A DNA stretch of 64,000 bases from Lonicera japonica. Its lineage: Eukaryota; Streptophyta; Magnoliopsida; Dipsacales; Caprifoliaceae. Location of the stretch: NCBI GenBank assembly GCA_021464415.1, contig CM038471.1:13444073-13508072 (forward strand). The letters run 5' to 3'. Each line of letters begins with the position of its first letter. The first letter of the stretch is position 1. The translations under genes were made by a program, and so were the position numbers. The notes under the pieces are model-generated. The model searched no databases. It was not told where the DNA came from and saw only the letters and a list, made by a program, of their open reading frames with translations. Positions 35,401 to 47,662 of the stretch are shown piece after piece.

Positions 35401-38400
35401 CTGTTTATGTTATAGACATAGAGGGAAGTTGACTTCATAGAAACTCGGACGAAATTGTATATATTCCCCCTAAATTCAGTTTCTCCACTAATGCAGGCCG
35501 GCTCTTCAAGAAGATAGAATTGAGCGAATCTATCAGATATGCATCTGGTGATCCGATTGAATCCTGGCTTAATGGTTTACTTTGTTTGGACGTAACAAGT
35601 TCCATCCCTCATATCAACAGGTGAGAACCTAGCGTACGAAGATCTGCAGCAGAACAATAAACAAATTTTCCCCCTTTCTTATTGATAGCCTCACCTTCTG
35701 AATATAGGTTACCACCACCCAGCGAATGTGATCTTTACTATGTTAATCGTGACACACTCTTTTCCTATCACAAAGATAGCGAGTTATTTTTGCAGGTATG
35801 ACATATTTCTTTTTATAGTGTTGATTTCTGTTTGCGCTTTCAGTTTGTTTGGTGCTCTAATATATATATTCTAATTATACTTGCAGAGAATGATGGCCCT
35901 ATATGTTGCTTCTCACTATAAAAATTCTCCAAATGATCTACAATTAATGGCTGATGCTCCTGCTCACCACTTGTTTGTGTTACTTGGTATACCTTTTCTC
36001 CATTGATCCCTTTTCCTCATTTATTCACAGACAGATGGACATAAACCCCCTCATTCTATTTATGCAGGTCCTGTGGATGAGTCAAGAAACCATCTTCCTG
36101 ATATTCTGTGTGTCATACAGGTTTATTATTCTTCCTTGTGTGGCACATTAGCAAATTATCACTACAACCTTGAAATTTGATGTTGATGTGTTCTCTTGAA
36201 ATTTAGTATCTGAAAAATATTTCTTGTGTTTTTTTTCTTTTTGATGCTTGATTGTCTCCTCTTTCTGAGATGTTGAAGTGTCTTGCAATCTGGTTCTCGG
36301 ATGAGAGGGACTTTTAAATTTTTATTCATTTATTTTTGTCTTCACAAAATTTGGACCTATGATTACCTAATTTCAGTACACTTCTTTGACTAGGCAAAGA
36401 TCCAAGGGGGTATAAGACTAATTTGTTATAGCGTTGCCACCCCGGAAGGAGAGGTGGTTATTGCACTTATTACATTTACATGTACAAACATTGGTTGTAT
36501 AAGAAGTAACTTCTGCTGCTTCAGTCAGTGGTACAATTGCCTTCTTTGGCTTATGAATGAAACAGAGCAATCTTTAGGATGGAATTATTTCTGGGGGACT
36601 TCTAGATGAAAGCCAATCCTGGGAGCCGTAAGACATTGGTGGCAGAGTGGCTTTGGACCGCTTAGATAATTGGGCTTTGGAAGTTGGTAGATGAGGGTTT
36701 TTTTTTTCAATGTAAATTTTGCACGAGGAAATGGCTTGGAGGCAAAAACTTTTGGAGGAAAGATGTTTGTAATTTGCCTTCATGTACTCTTTTAGCTATT
36801 GCTATTTGCTGGTAATACCTTTTGGTTTCCACCAAACAAAGAAGAAATGGGAAAAAAATTCTGAACCAAAAGAAGAAAATTTACCGTACTGTCTCTATGG
36901 TCAAACTAGAATACATTATACATTAAATGCATTCTTAAAATGCACTTCCTTATAGGTGGATGGTGTTTATGCATGCTTAAAAATACTCGAGCACCAAGAA
37001 GGCAACCCTAACAAGAGTACTAGCGTCTTACAACTAATATCACGTGGGAGCTTAGTGTAACACCAAGCCCATTTTACACCCATCTTCTTTCCACATATCT
37101 GATGTCCCACAATGAGACTTTAAAATCTAAAAGTGACATGGGCCCTATAATACAGATTAGACTCATGTCCAATAGTAACATTAAAGGTCGTGTGAACATA
37201 CATGCTCTCTACACAACTCCCTCTCATTTGAATTATGAAATTCAAATTATCACCCATCTTTCTTTTCTTTCCAAAATTGGTAAGCAAGTCACTGAATCCA
37301 CCTTTTTCTTACATGTTACCTTCTCATCCTATGTTGTGTGTTCTCTTCTGATACTGTACTGTGACTTGCACCACTATTATTGAAATAACAGTTGTTTCTG
37401 ATTAAAGCTTGACACCCATATGCTTCCATTATTTAATGTACTACAGGTCTGTCTTGAGGGACAGATTTCTCGGAATTCTGCCATTAGAAGTTTAAGTGAT
37501 GGTCATCAGCCCCATGGGGACCAAATTCCATGGAAATTCTGTGAGCAGTTTCGTGACACAGTTTTTCCTAGTCTTTCTGGTGCTCGCATAGTACGCATTG
37601 CTACACATCCAAGTGCCATGAGGGTAATTTCTATTATATTTTATTTATATGAATGAATTGTGTTAGTTAACCAAGATGGTCACAAAACTTCTAACACTCC
37701 CACCAAAACCCAAATTGCAGCTTGGATATGGTTCGAAAGCAGTGGAACTTTTGTCAAGGTAACACCATTTCCCCTACTTTTGTACATCCCTCTACGAATG
37801 TAAAGTGCCGTGCTTCTCCCTGCTTTAACCATATTCACTTCTCGTTGTTGCTTACAGTAGAAATAGTACGACATGTTTAGTTCCCACTTATTTATACAAT
37901 CATCTGATATTGCATTGAATGATTGTCAGATTGATAAAACTAGGACTTTCAGATCTCATGTAGATGCGGATCAGTTTTACTTTACATGAATGCATAATGC
38001 TTAATGATTTTTTTTCTCTTGTAGTTTTGGGCGCCAATATTAAAAGTAGTTTCAAGCATTGAACTGGCTGATTCGTGCTGAGTCTTTTAGCTAGCATGTA
38101 CCCTTAACACTCCTATTATCCTAATAATTTTCTCTACCATTTATTATTATTATTATTTGTAACTGTATGTTTACATGCCTGAAAAAAGGCACTGTTATTG
38201 AGAAGATGTGAGAATTATGTTGTATTATTGAGTAGAAAGGTACAAAATATATATATACAAGAGAGAGACCTAGTATATTAAGAAGTTTCCTTCTAATCAG
38301 GATTCTCTAAATATATCCTAAATATACACATGCTATAAATAGAATATACAAATCTCAACACTTCCCCTCAAGCTGGAGCGTACAAGTTGTAGGTTGCAAG

Positions 38401-41400
38401 CTTGTTACAAATGTAATTGACTTGAGGGCCATCGAGAGACTTTGTAAAGATATCAGCTAGTTGATCATTCGATTTCACGTAGTTCGTCGTTATCTCCCTT
38501 GAAAGAATTTTCTCTCTAATAAAGTGGCAGTCAATCTCGATATGTTTAGTCCTCTCATGAAAGACTGGATTGGAGGCAATGTGGAGAGCTGCTTGGTTAT
38601 CACACATTAATTTCATTTGTTGAATCTTTAAGAACTTCAGCTCCTGTAATAATTGTTTCATCCAAATCAGCTCACACGTTGCTTTGGCCATTGCTCGATA
38701 TTCCGCCTCAGCGGTAGATAGAGAAACAACTGATTGTTTCTTGCTTTTCCATGAGACCAAATTTCCACCAACAAAGATACAGTACCCACTGGTCGAACGT
38801 CTATCATGTGGGCAGCCTGCCCAATCAGCATCAGAGTAGCTAACGACCTCAGTGTGGCCTCTACTTTCATAAAGAAGACCTTTGCCTGGTGCCTTCTTTA
38901 TGTATTTTAAAATACGAACAGCTGCCTCCCAATGAATATCACACGGGGCACTTAGGAACTGACTGAGTACACTCATCGAGAATGCGATATTAGGACGTGT
39001 CACGGTGAGGTAGTTGAGTTTCCCAACAAGTCTCCGGTACTTACTAGGGTCTGATAACGGCTCCCCCTGATTAGGTAGGAGTTTGACATTTGGATCCATC
39101 GGAGTCTCTACCGGTTTATAATTTGTCATGCCAGTTTCTTCTAAGATATCTAGGGCATACTTCTGCTGAGAAATGAGAATACCCTGTTGGGATTGAGCAA
39201 CTTCTATTCCCAAAAAATATTTGAGTTTTTCCAGATCTTTAGTCTGAAAATGGTGAAATAGATGCTGCTTGAGTCTCTGTATGCCCTCTTGATCATTTCT
39301 CGTAATAACGATGTCATTCACATAAATGACCAAGTAGATGCATTTGTTAGAAGACGAATGGGAGTAAAAGACAGAGTGATCAGCCTCACTACGAGCCATA
39401 CCAAACTGAAGGACAACCGAACTAAAACGTCCAAACCACGCCTGTGGGGATTGCTTTAGACCATAAAGAGAACGACGAAGGCGACACACCAGATTAGACT
39501 CCCCCTGAGCAACAAATCCAGGCGGTTGCTCCATATAAACTTCTTCCTGTAATTCGCCATGCAGAAAAGCATTCTTGATATCCAATTGATAAAGGGGCCA
39601 GTGACGAATGGCTGCCATAGAGAGAAATAAATGAACAGAAGACATCTTAGCCACTGGAGAGAACGAATCACCATAATCAAGCCCATGGATCTGGGTATAC
39701 CCTTTTGCAACTAATCGGGCTTTCAAACAATCAACATTTCCATCAGGCCCAACTTTGACAGTATAAATCCAACGACAACTCACTGTTGATTTACTAGGAG
39801 AAAGAGGCACGAGGTCTCATGTGCCACTCGAATGCAAGGCTGACATCTCATCAACCATAGCCTGACGCTAACTCGGATCAGAAAGTGCGGCTCCTACATT
39901 TTTAGATATAGAAACAGGAGACAAAGACGATACAAATGCAGTATATTGTGGAGATAAACGATGATAACTCTCATAATTATAAATGGGTTGAGGGTTACGA
40001 GTAGAACGAATACCTTTGCGTTCTGCAATAGGAAGATCTAGATCAGGAGCTGAAACCGGAGGCGTAATTGGAGTAGGAGATGAGGCCGGTGGATCAGGTG
40101 ATGGGGGGATGGGCTCGGATATAGTCTAAGTAGTAGGCGCGGTGGTGGGGTTCTCAACAGATGTAGATTGAGGTCAGCGATGGTAGGTAAGTAGAGGAGG
40201 TGGTGAGGTTACAGCAGGAGCCACAGGATCAGGAAAGCACACAATTTGTGGAATAGGATTAGCATTTGATGTGGGGGACTCACTAATATCAATAGGACAC
40301 GCAGCACTCTCTGAAGAGAGAAAGAAGTGTGTTGTCTCAAAGAAGGTGACGGCTGCGGAAACAAGGTATCGTTGAAGGTCTGGAGAAAAACAACGATAAC
40401 TCTTTTGTAAGCGAGAATATCCTAAAAAGATACATTTGAGAGATTTGGTATGTAACTTATCTTTCCCAGGAGTGAGGTCATAAACAAAACAAGTGCAGCC
40501 AAAGACACGGGGGTGGACAAAATAGAGAGGCTGGGTGGGAAATAACAGAGAATGAGGTACTTGATTTTCTAAAACTGAGGATGGCATCCTATTAATCAAA
40601 TAGCAAGCGATGAGGACTGCGTCTCCCCAAAAACGTTGTGGAACATGATTGTGAATAAGGAGAGTACGAGCAGTTTCAATTAAGTGTCCATTTTTCCGTT
40701 CAACCACTCCATTTTGTTGAGGAGTATAAGCACAAGAAGATTGGTGAAGTCTGCCCTCAGAAGTCATAAAAGATTGGAAAGGGGCAGAAAAATATTCTCG
40801 TGCATTATCACTACGGGAAGTACAAATAGTGGTGCCAAATTGGGTTTTAATTTCTGAGCAAAATGTTTGAAAAATGGAGAATAGTTCGGAACGATTTTTC
40901 ATTAAAAATAACCAAGTGTATCGGGAAAAATCATCAACAAAAGTGACAAAATATTGAAAACCCAAAGTTGTCTTGACATGACTAGGACCCCATACATCAG
41001 AATGAACTAGAGAAAAAGGTGAATCTGCTTGTTTATTAACACGACTGGGAAAAGAATTACGAATGTGTTTTCCTAACTGACAAGACTCACACTCTAAAGA
41101 TGACACACGAGAAAGACTCGGCACCATCTTTTGTAGTTTTTGTATGTTGGGATGGTCTAAATGCTGGTGAAGGAGTGCAGGTGGATCACTAGCAACACAG
41201 GCTACAAGAGTTGATGGTAGGGTGAGGTAGTATAGACCACGGTACTCATGTCCTACTCCAATTAACTTCCCAGTACTCTGCTCCTGCACAAGAACCGAAT
41301 TAGCAACAAAGGTAACAGAATAAGGCAAGGTTTGGGTTAATTTGCTAACTGAAATCAAATTGAAAGGACATCCAGGCACAAAAAGAACAGAATTTAAAGA

Positions 41401-42853
41401 CAAGGTATGCAAGGGTTTGGCCTGTCCAATGCCTTTAACTTTTGTTTGAGAGCCATCGGCTAAGGTAATAGTAGACAATGAATCAGAATAAGTAATAGAA
41501 GAGAACAAATTCTTGTTACCAGACATATGGTTAGAAGCACCAGAATCAAGAACCCAAGATCCAAGAGATGATGATTGAGAGATACTGGCAATAGGGTTAC
41601 CAGTTTGATTTACATAAGCATTGGAGATGGACCGCTTGTTCTCTTGGAATTGCAGGAACTCGGCATATTTAGTGGCAGATACTGAAAGCGTAAGGATTGA
41701 TTCTTCACTTGGAGTACCCATTAGAGTCTTGTAGTATAAACCAAAATACCACCGAACTAATGCTAGGAATAGATTAGAAATATGCTAGAACACATATCTT
41801 AGAGAGACGATCTGGAAAAAGTGGATTTGAAAACGTGAACAGTAACTCGTAAACAGTAACTTGGATGAACAGTAACTCGTGAACAGTAGTGCAATGAACA
41901 GTAGCGCGGATGAACATTATTTTTTTTATACATGACGGCTAGGGTTTATACGCTGGAATAGAAACACAGCGGCTAGGGTTTATACGCTGGAATAGAAACA
42001 CAGCGGCTAGGGTTTAGTTGCTATGTGAGGTGGCTAGGGTTTGATTACTATATGAGGATCGATCCTCTGATACCATGAGAAGATGTGAGAATTATGCTGT
42101 ATTATTGAGTAGAAAGGTACAAAATATATATATACAAGAGAGAGACCTAGTATATTAAGAAGTTTCCTTCTAATAAGGATTCTCTAAATATATCCTAAAT
42201 ATACACATGCTATAAATAGAATATACAAATCTCAACATTTATTTTTAAGTATGATTTGGATTTAGCATTTACTCTCATATTTTTTCAGTTTTCACTTCCT
42301 ATATAGGCTTGTTTCACTTCTATGTATTGAATTGTCTATTTAATCTGGGAACTTAGCATTTTAGAAAATTAGCAACTAGAATTTTACCCTTTGTAGGTAC
42401 TTCGAAGGACAGTTGACTCCTATCTCTGAAGCAGATGCAGAGAATGTGTCAGACTCCCCACGAGTTGGAGTTATAGAGGCAGCAGAGAAGGTTCATTCTC
42501 AATTAAATATATTGTTTTATGGTTTTTTACCTTTTTGTAGTTTTTTAGTTTTTATGGGGAATGGTTGAAATGCATAATCATATTAGTAGAACTTAGTTAT
42601 CTGTTAAATTGGTTATTGTTTTCCTTTGGTTTAGTCATACATCTTGACATATCAAATATATCTAGAGAACTGTATAAGAAATCCTTATTTTTCATCCATT
42701 CTGGAAAGAAGAAAAAGTGAAGGGAATCAAAAGGGGGAAGGGATTGGAGTGCTGGGATTTTTTTTTCTTTTGGGGAGATTTATGCCTTTTCACTTCTTTC
42801 TTCTCATATGTGCTTGAGGATATCTTGTCCTCTCCCACATGTACTACTCTCTT

Positions 42854-42885
<32 letters not shown>

Positions 42886-45800
42886 ACTAACAAAAAGAGT
42901 TAATATAACTATTTTAAAATCCAACTGTATCTTATTTTTTTTTGATCCGAAACAAAATGCTTTATTAGAATAAGATAATTAAAGCATTACAAAGATGAGA
43001 ACAATCTTGGTGAACCAGCAGTCCACCAAGCCCCTTAAAACCTCTAGCTAACTGAGGGAAAGCAAGAAAAAAAAACAGCAAACCAGCTCCAAACTCACTG
43101 GATAGCTGCACCCAACTGTATCTTATGATATATTGTGATGCACGGTCCAATGATTTTTGCAAAGCAATATATCGATCTGTATGTGTATGCCAACCATGGA
43201 AATACACCTTCTCTTCCCTAGGATATGCTTCATGTCCCTCATACCTTTCTTCCCTGCAAAATTCCACTCCTCCAACTAAACAGACCATTGGAATCAAATT
43301 CGAAAGATATGTTTATCTCTAATTGATTTCCCTATAATCTTCAATTGCATTCTGACTTGTAAATTATATATATATCATCCTTTGCAGGTTTCCTTGCTAG
43401 AAGAAAATATAAAGCCTAGGACAGAACTTCCTCCTTTGCTTCTACATCTTCGTGAACGGCAACCTGAAAAACTGCATTATATGGGTGTCTCCTTTGGGCT
43501 GACCCTCGACCTATTCCGATTTTGGAGGAGACATAAATTTGTTCCATTCTACATTGGCCATATTCCAGTTAAATATCTCTTAAAATATCTCTTAACATTG
43601 TTCCTTTACAATTGTATCTTTTATTTTCTTATTTTTTAGAATTTAATTGGTGATCTAAAATCTCTTTTGTGCGTCAGAGCACGGTGACTGGAGAGCACAC
43701 GTGTATGGTCCTGAAGCCACTAAACAATGATGATATTGAAGTTAGTGGAACCGACGAATGGGGTTTCCTTGGCCCTTACTATCTAGGTAGGTTTATTTTC
43801 TTAAGCAAAAAGATTTGCCTTACATCTCTGTTTTTCTTAGTCCACAGATCTCCAGTTCAAAGATTGATAATCTGTATTCATCCCTAGCTTTCAGGCAGAG
43901 GTTTAGTAGACTACTGGGTTCTAGCTTCTGTGCAATGGAGTACAAGCTTGCCACATGGTATGTATTTGAAATTCAACATCTTCATACAAGTAGGTTTTTT
44001 TATTATTTGGTCTGCTTATCCTACATATAATCTTGTAGTGTATTGGATCCAAAAATTACCTTTACGGATACAGAGACTGCTTTGCCTTCTTCAAATGAAT
44101 TATCAACTTCATTTGGGGACATTTTGTCTCCAAGTAATATGAATCGACTGGAAGCTTATTCAAACAACCTTGCTGATTATCATATGGTAAGATCAATTGA
44201 TGACTAAAACACTTCCGCTTTTGTATTGTGTTAGTATTTATTGTACCTTGGAATTGAACGGAGCCAGAGTACTTACTAGTACAGAGTACTTGTAAGAATG
44301 ATGTACTTACAGAGTACTCTGTAAGTACAGAGTACTTTTACAACTGTCTCTATGTATTCATTATATATATATACAAATCAGAGAAACATGTTTACCATTA
44401 TGTATTGGTTATAAACAATACAACAAATATATGCAAGTATATATATCTAATTCGCATTGCCAAATGTTTGTAAAGTTCATTGTTGGAACTGATAGTACTT
44501 AAGTGGTTGACGTTTTTTTATCTTATTTTCTATGTATCACTTTCATTTTACAGATTTTAGATCTTTTACCAATCCTTGCACACCTATATTTTCGGGAGAA
44601 ACTTCGAGTTTCACTGTCGTCTACCCAGGTAGCTGTTTTGCTATGTATGGGCTTGCAGAACCGAGATGTCACTTATCTTGAGGTTTGCTTCTCAACTTCT
44701 TAACCTAAAAACGTTATTTATGTATTTCGCGTTCAAGTGCAATTACCAACGGTTTCATTCATAAAATCGAAACCCTGTAGTTCACAAGCAGAATTCTCAA
44801 CCTCCAATCACTTCTTTTGAGTTAGAATATTGTTGGGCTGTTCTGGGGTTTATATTTTGACAATGGAAAAAGAATAATGCTAATTTTATCTTATTAAAGT
44901 GTTAGTTTAACTGTTAAGGCCCTGTCTGGTGTATGGCGTTGGATAAAAATATTTTACGGGGTTGAAAGTGAACAGTTTCCAAGTTGAAGATATTTCTGTT
45001 TCACTTAGAATCAAACCTGGCCTAAGTTTCTCATGCTCTAAAAACTGGTCTAGGTGTCCGTCCAGTGGCAGAGGCAGGAATTTGAGTTAATGGGGGCTTG
45101 GTTAACAATAAAATAAAAAATTAAGGCGTACAAGATATTTGACTATTGTTTTATTCAAAGTTATCAGTGAGCATTTTTATTTTTTTTTCAAAAAGGGGAG
45201 TTTTACTATTTAAGGCTCCTTCCCAAATTAAGAGTGCATGTTTGACTTTTGCTTCTATTAAGAATATAGTAATTCAACATGATCAATGATTAAAAATACC
45301 GTCTTGAGATTTGATGCATTGATTATGTCCCAAAGAGAAAAATTTAACTCATAATTTAGGACATTCTGAAAAGGAATAGTGCACTTTCAATTTCAACAAA
45401 GGGAGTACATACTTTTAATTTTTCAAACGATTTTAAGATAAAAATAAAAACAAAGTCAAAGGAAGGATATCAGACACTTAATCTGGGATATCTCGAATAG
45501 TTGACTTCTAATTTGGGATGGAGTAAGTAAATACTTTTAATTGTCCAAACAATTTTAGTACAAAATAAAGCCAAATATAATGAAAGTTTTACTTCCAAAA
45601 AATTATAATACAAAATAAACTAAAAATCAAAGTAGAAGTATGCTTGTTTTGAAGAAACAAAAGATGTAGCTCCCAAGACTTGAACACCTAGCAACTTGAT
45701 AATTGATACTGTATATCACTAGGATTGCATGATTTCTTGAAAATATCCATGTTAGAGTCATGAAAGGCAATAAAGTGAGATTTTGGGTAGATATATGGGT

Positions 45801-47622
45801 TGGGGATCCACTTCCTTGTAATTTCCTCGTCTTTTTAATCTATCTTCATGCCACAATTATCTTGTCAATTGTTTGATTTCTTAGGACCCAACTCTCTCTT
45901 GGAATTTGGATTTTCGTAGAAATTTAAATGACTCAGAATGCGATGAACTAGCATCTCTAATGTGCCTCATAGAATATGGTTGAAGGATCCCTTAGGTCAT
46001 TTTTCGTGCTATTCCTTCTCTCAATCCTACCCAAATGCTGTGGGTGATAACTGTAAATCTTTTTGGAAGGCAGGTATTCCTTCAAAAGTTCAGTTTCTTG
46101 TTTGGGTGGCATTTAAGGGAAAACTAAATACATGTGATATTCTTCAAAAAAGGAGGCCATCTATGGGTTTGTCTCCTAGTTGGTGTGTTATTTGTACATC
46201 TGCTGGGGAGAATATTGAACCATCTTTTTCTACGTTGTCTTTTTGCTTCATTCATTTATTTCAAGTCCAAGGTGCTTTTCCAAGGGGATGGAAAGAACTC
46301 TCTGGAATCTGATGGTTCCTTAATGTCAATAAGAAAAGGTTGAGAGTTCTATGGAGATGTACTTATATGGCAGCTCCGTGGTGCATCTGGAATCAGTGAA
46401 ATTAGAGGATTTTTTAAGGGAAGCATTCTTGAAAGGGTTGTGTTCTTGGCATCATTGTGGACTTCTATGCCTATGGAATTTCCAGATTTAGGAGTGTCTT
46501 ACATAATTCATAATTGAGCAGAGATTTCTCTGTGTTGTCCAGCTGGTCTCAGGTAGGGGCACAGGCGGACTGGGCACATTTTTTTTTTCATTCCTATTTT
46601 TTTTTCTGCAGATAATTATTATTTGTTTGTGTTTGAATTATGGAACATTTGGTTGGAGAACTCTGTTGCGTTTCAAGAATTAAAGTTGATGTATTGTAAT
46701 ACTGTAAAAAAGCAGGTTTTCTCTAAATAACATAAAAAGAAAACAGTGGGGTCCAATATAAAATCAATAAATGAAATGGGAAAATGAACTTCCATTGACG
46801 TATTTATGCGCTTCTTGTCTGCTGTGTTGTTTTACAGGGGGCAATGAAGTTGGAAAGGCAGCAGATATTGTCGCTTTTCATAAAAGTTATGAAGAAGTTC
46901 TACAAGTATCTAAATGGTATTGCGTCCAAGGAGATTGACTCAACTCTGCGTCCGCATAGAGAAGTAAGTGTAGAATGTAGTTTTTATTTCATAAAAATTA
47001 ACATCCTACTTTTTCCACTTATTTATAGTCATCTTGAGTTGAGTTCTCGTCTTAATATGACCCATGTATTGCAGATTGGTAAGAAAATCACATTTAATAA
47101 TACTCTTCTTCCCAAACTAAGAGTTGCTATTTGGCTTTTGCACTGTCTATGAAATGACCAACATCAACGTAATTACTGTGAAGCACAGTACCTATTCAGT
47201 TATCTTGAGAATTGATACATTGATTTTAAAAGGGGATTTTTAAATAGTCCTCCTTCCAATCTTGCTTCTCCCTGCAGTTTTGAATACTTGAAGTTCAGCC
47301 AACCTTTATAAAGTCCAACAATCTGCAATAGATTATTACCATCTATATGACGCTTCATCCATCCATCCATGATGGCATGCATCGTCTAGTAGGGTTTAAT
47401 CCTTGGACAAAGTAACACTGTAATGGCTGCAATGCAATGTTGCAATTGATATGCATGAATAATGTGCACATTGGTTTGAAGCAATCATCTCTATTATTAC
47501 GCTTGCGGATCTACCTTAATTTATAATTCCACTGAAGTATCATTTGAGGGCTATCTTTAGTTGACGAAGATGGGGCATGGGCTTCATTCCACCAGCTCCA
47601 TTTCGAGTTTATTGGCACGCAA

Positions 47623-47662
<40 letters not shown>

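Larger units (their letters stand above)
38199..42237 (-). mobile_element. Ty1/copia retrotransposon in intron 17, gag-deleted
   Basis: LTRs of 162 bp (38199-38360 and 42076-42237) differ at only two visible sites. The flanks are GTTAT (38194-38198) and TTTAT (42238-42242), probably a 5-bp duplication with one change. On the - strand a TGGTATCAGAG primer site adjoins the right LTR, and a purine tract (GAGGGGAAG) adjoins the left one. Only 355 bp separate the 5' LTR from the protease-integrase frame, so nearly all of gag is gone. The element is 4,039 bp, antisense to the host gene and inside its longest intron (37759-42396). Confidence 0.95.

Noticed and set aside
39262..39459. A + strand open frame within the copia element
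   Set aside because: Antisense shadow of the reverse-transcriptase frame.
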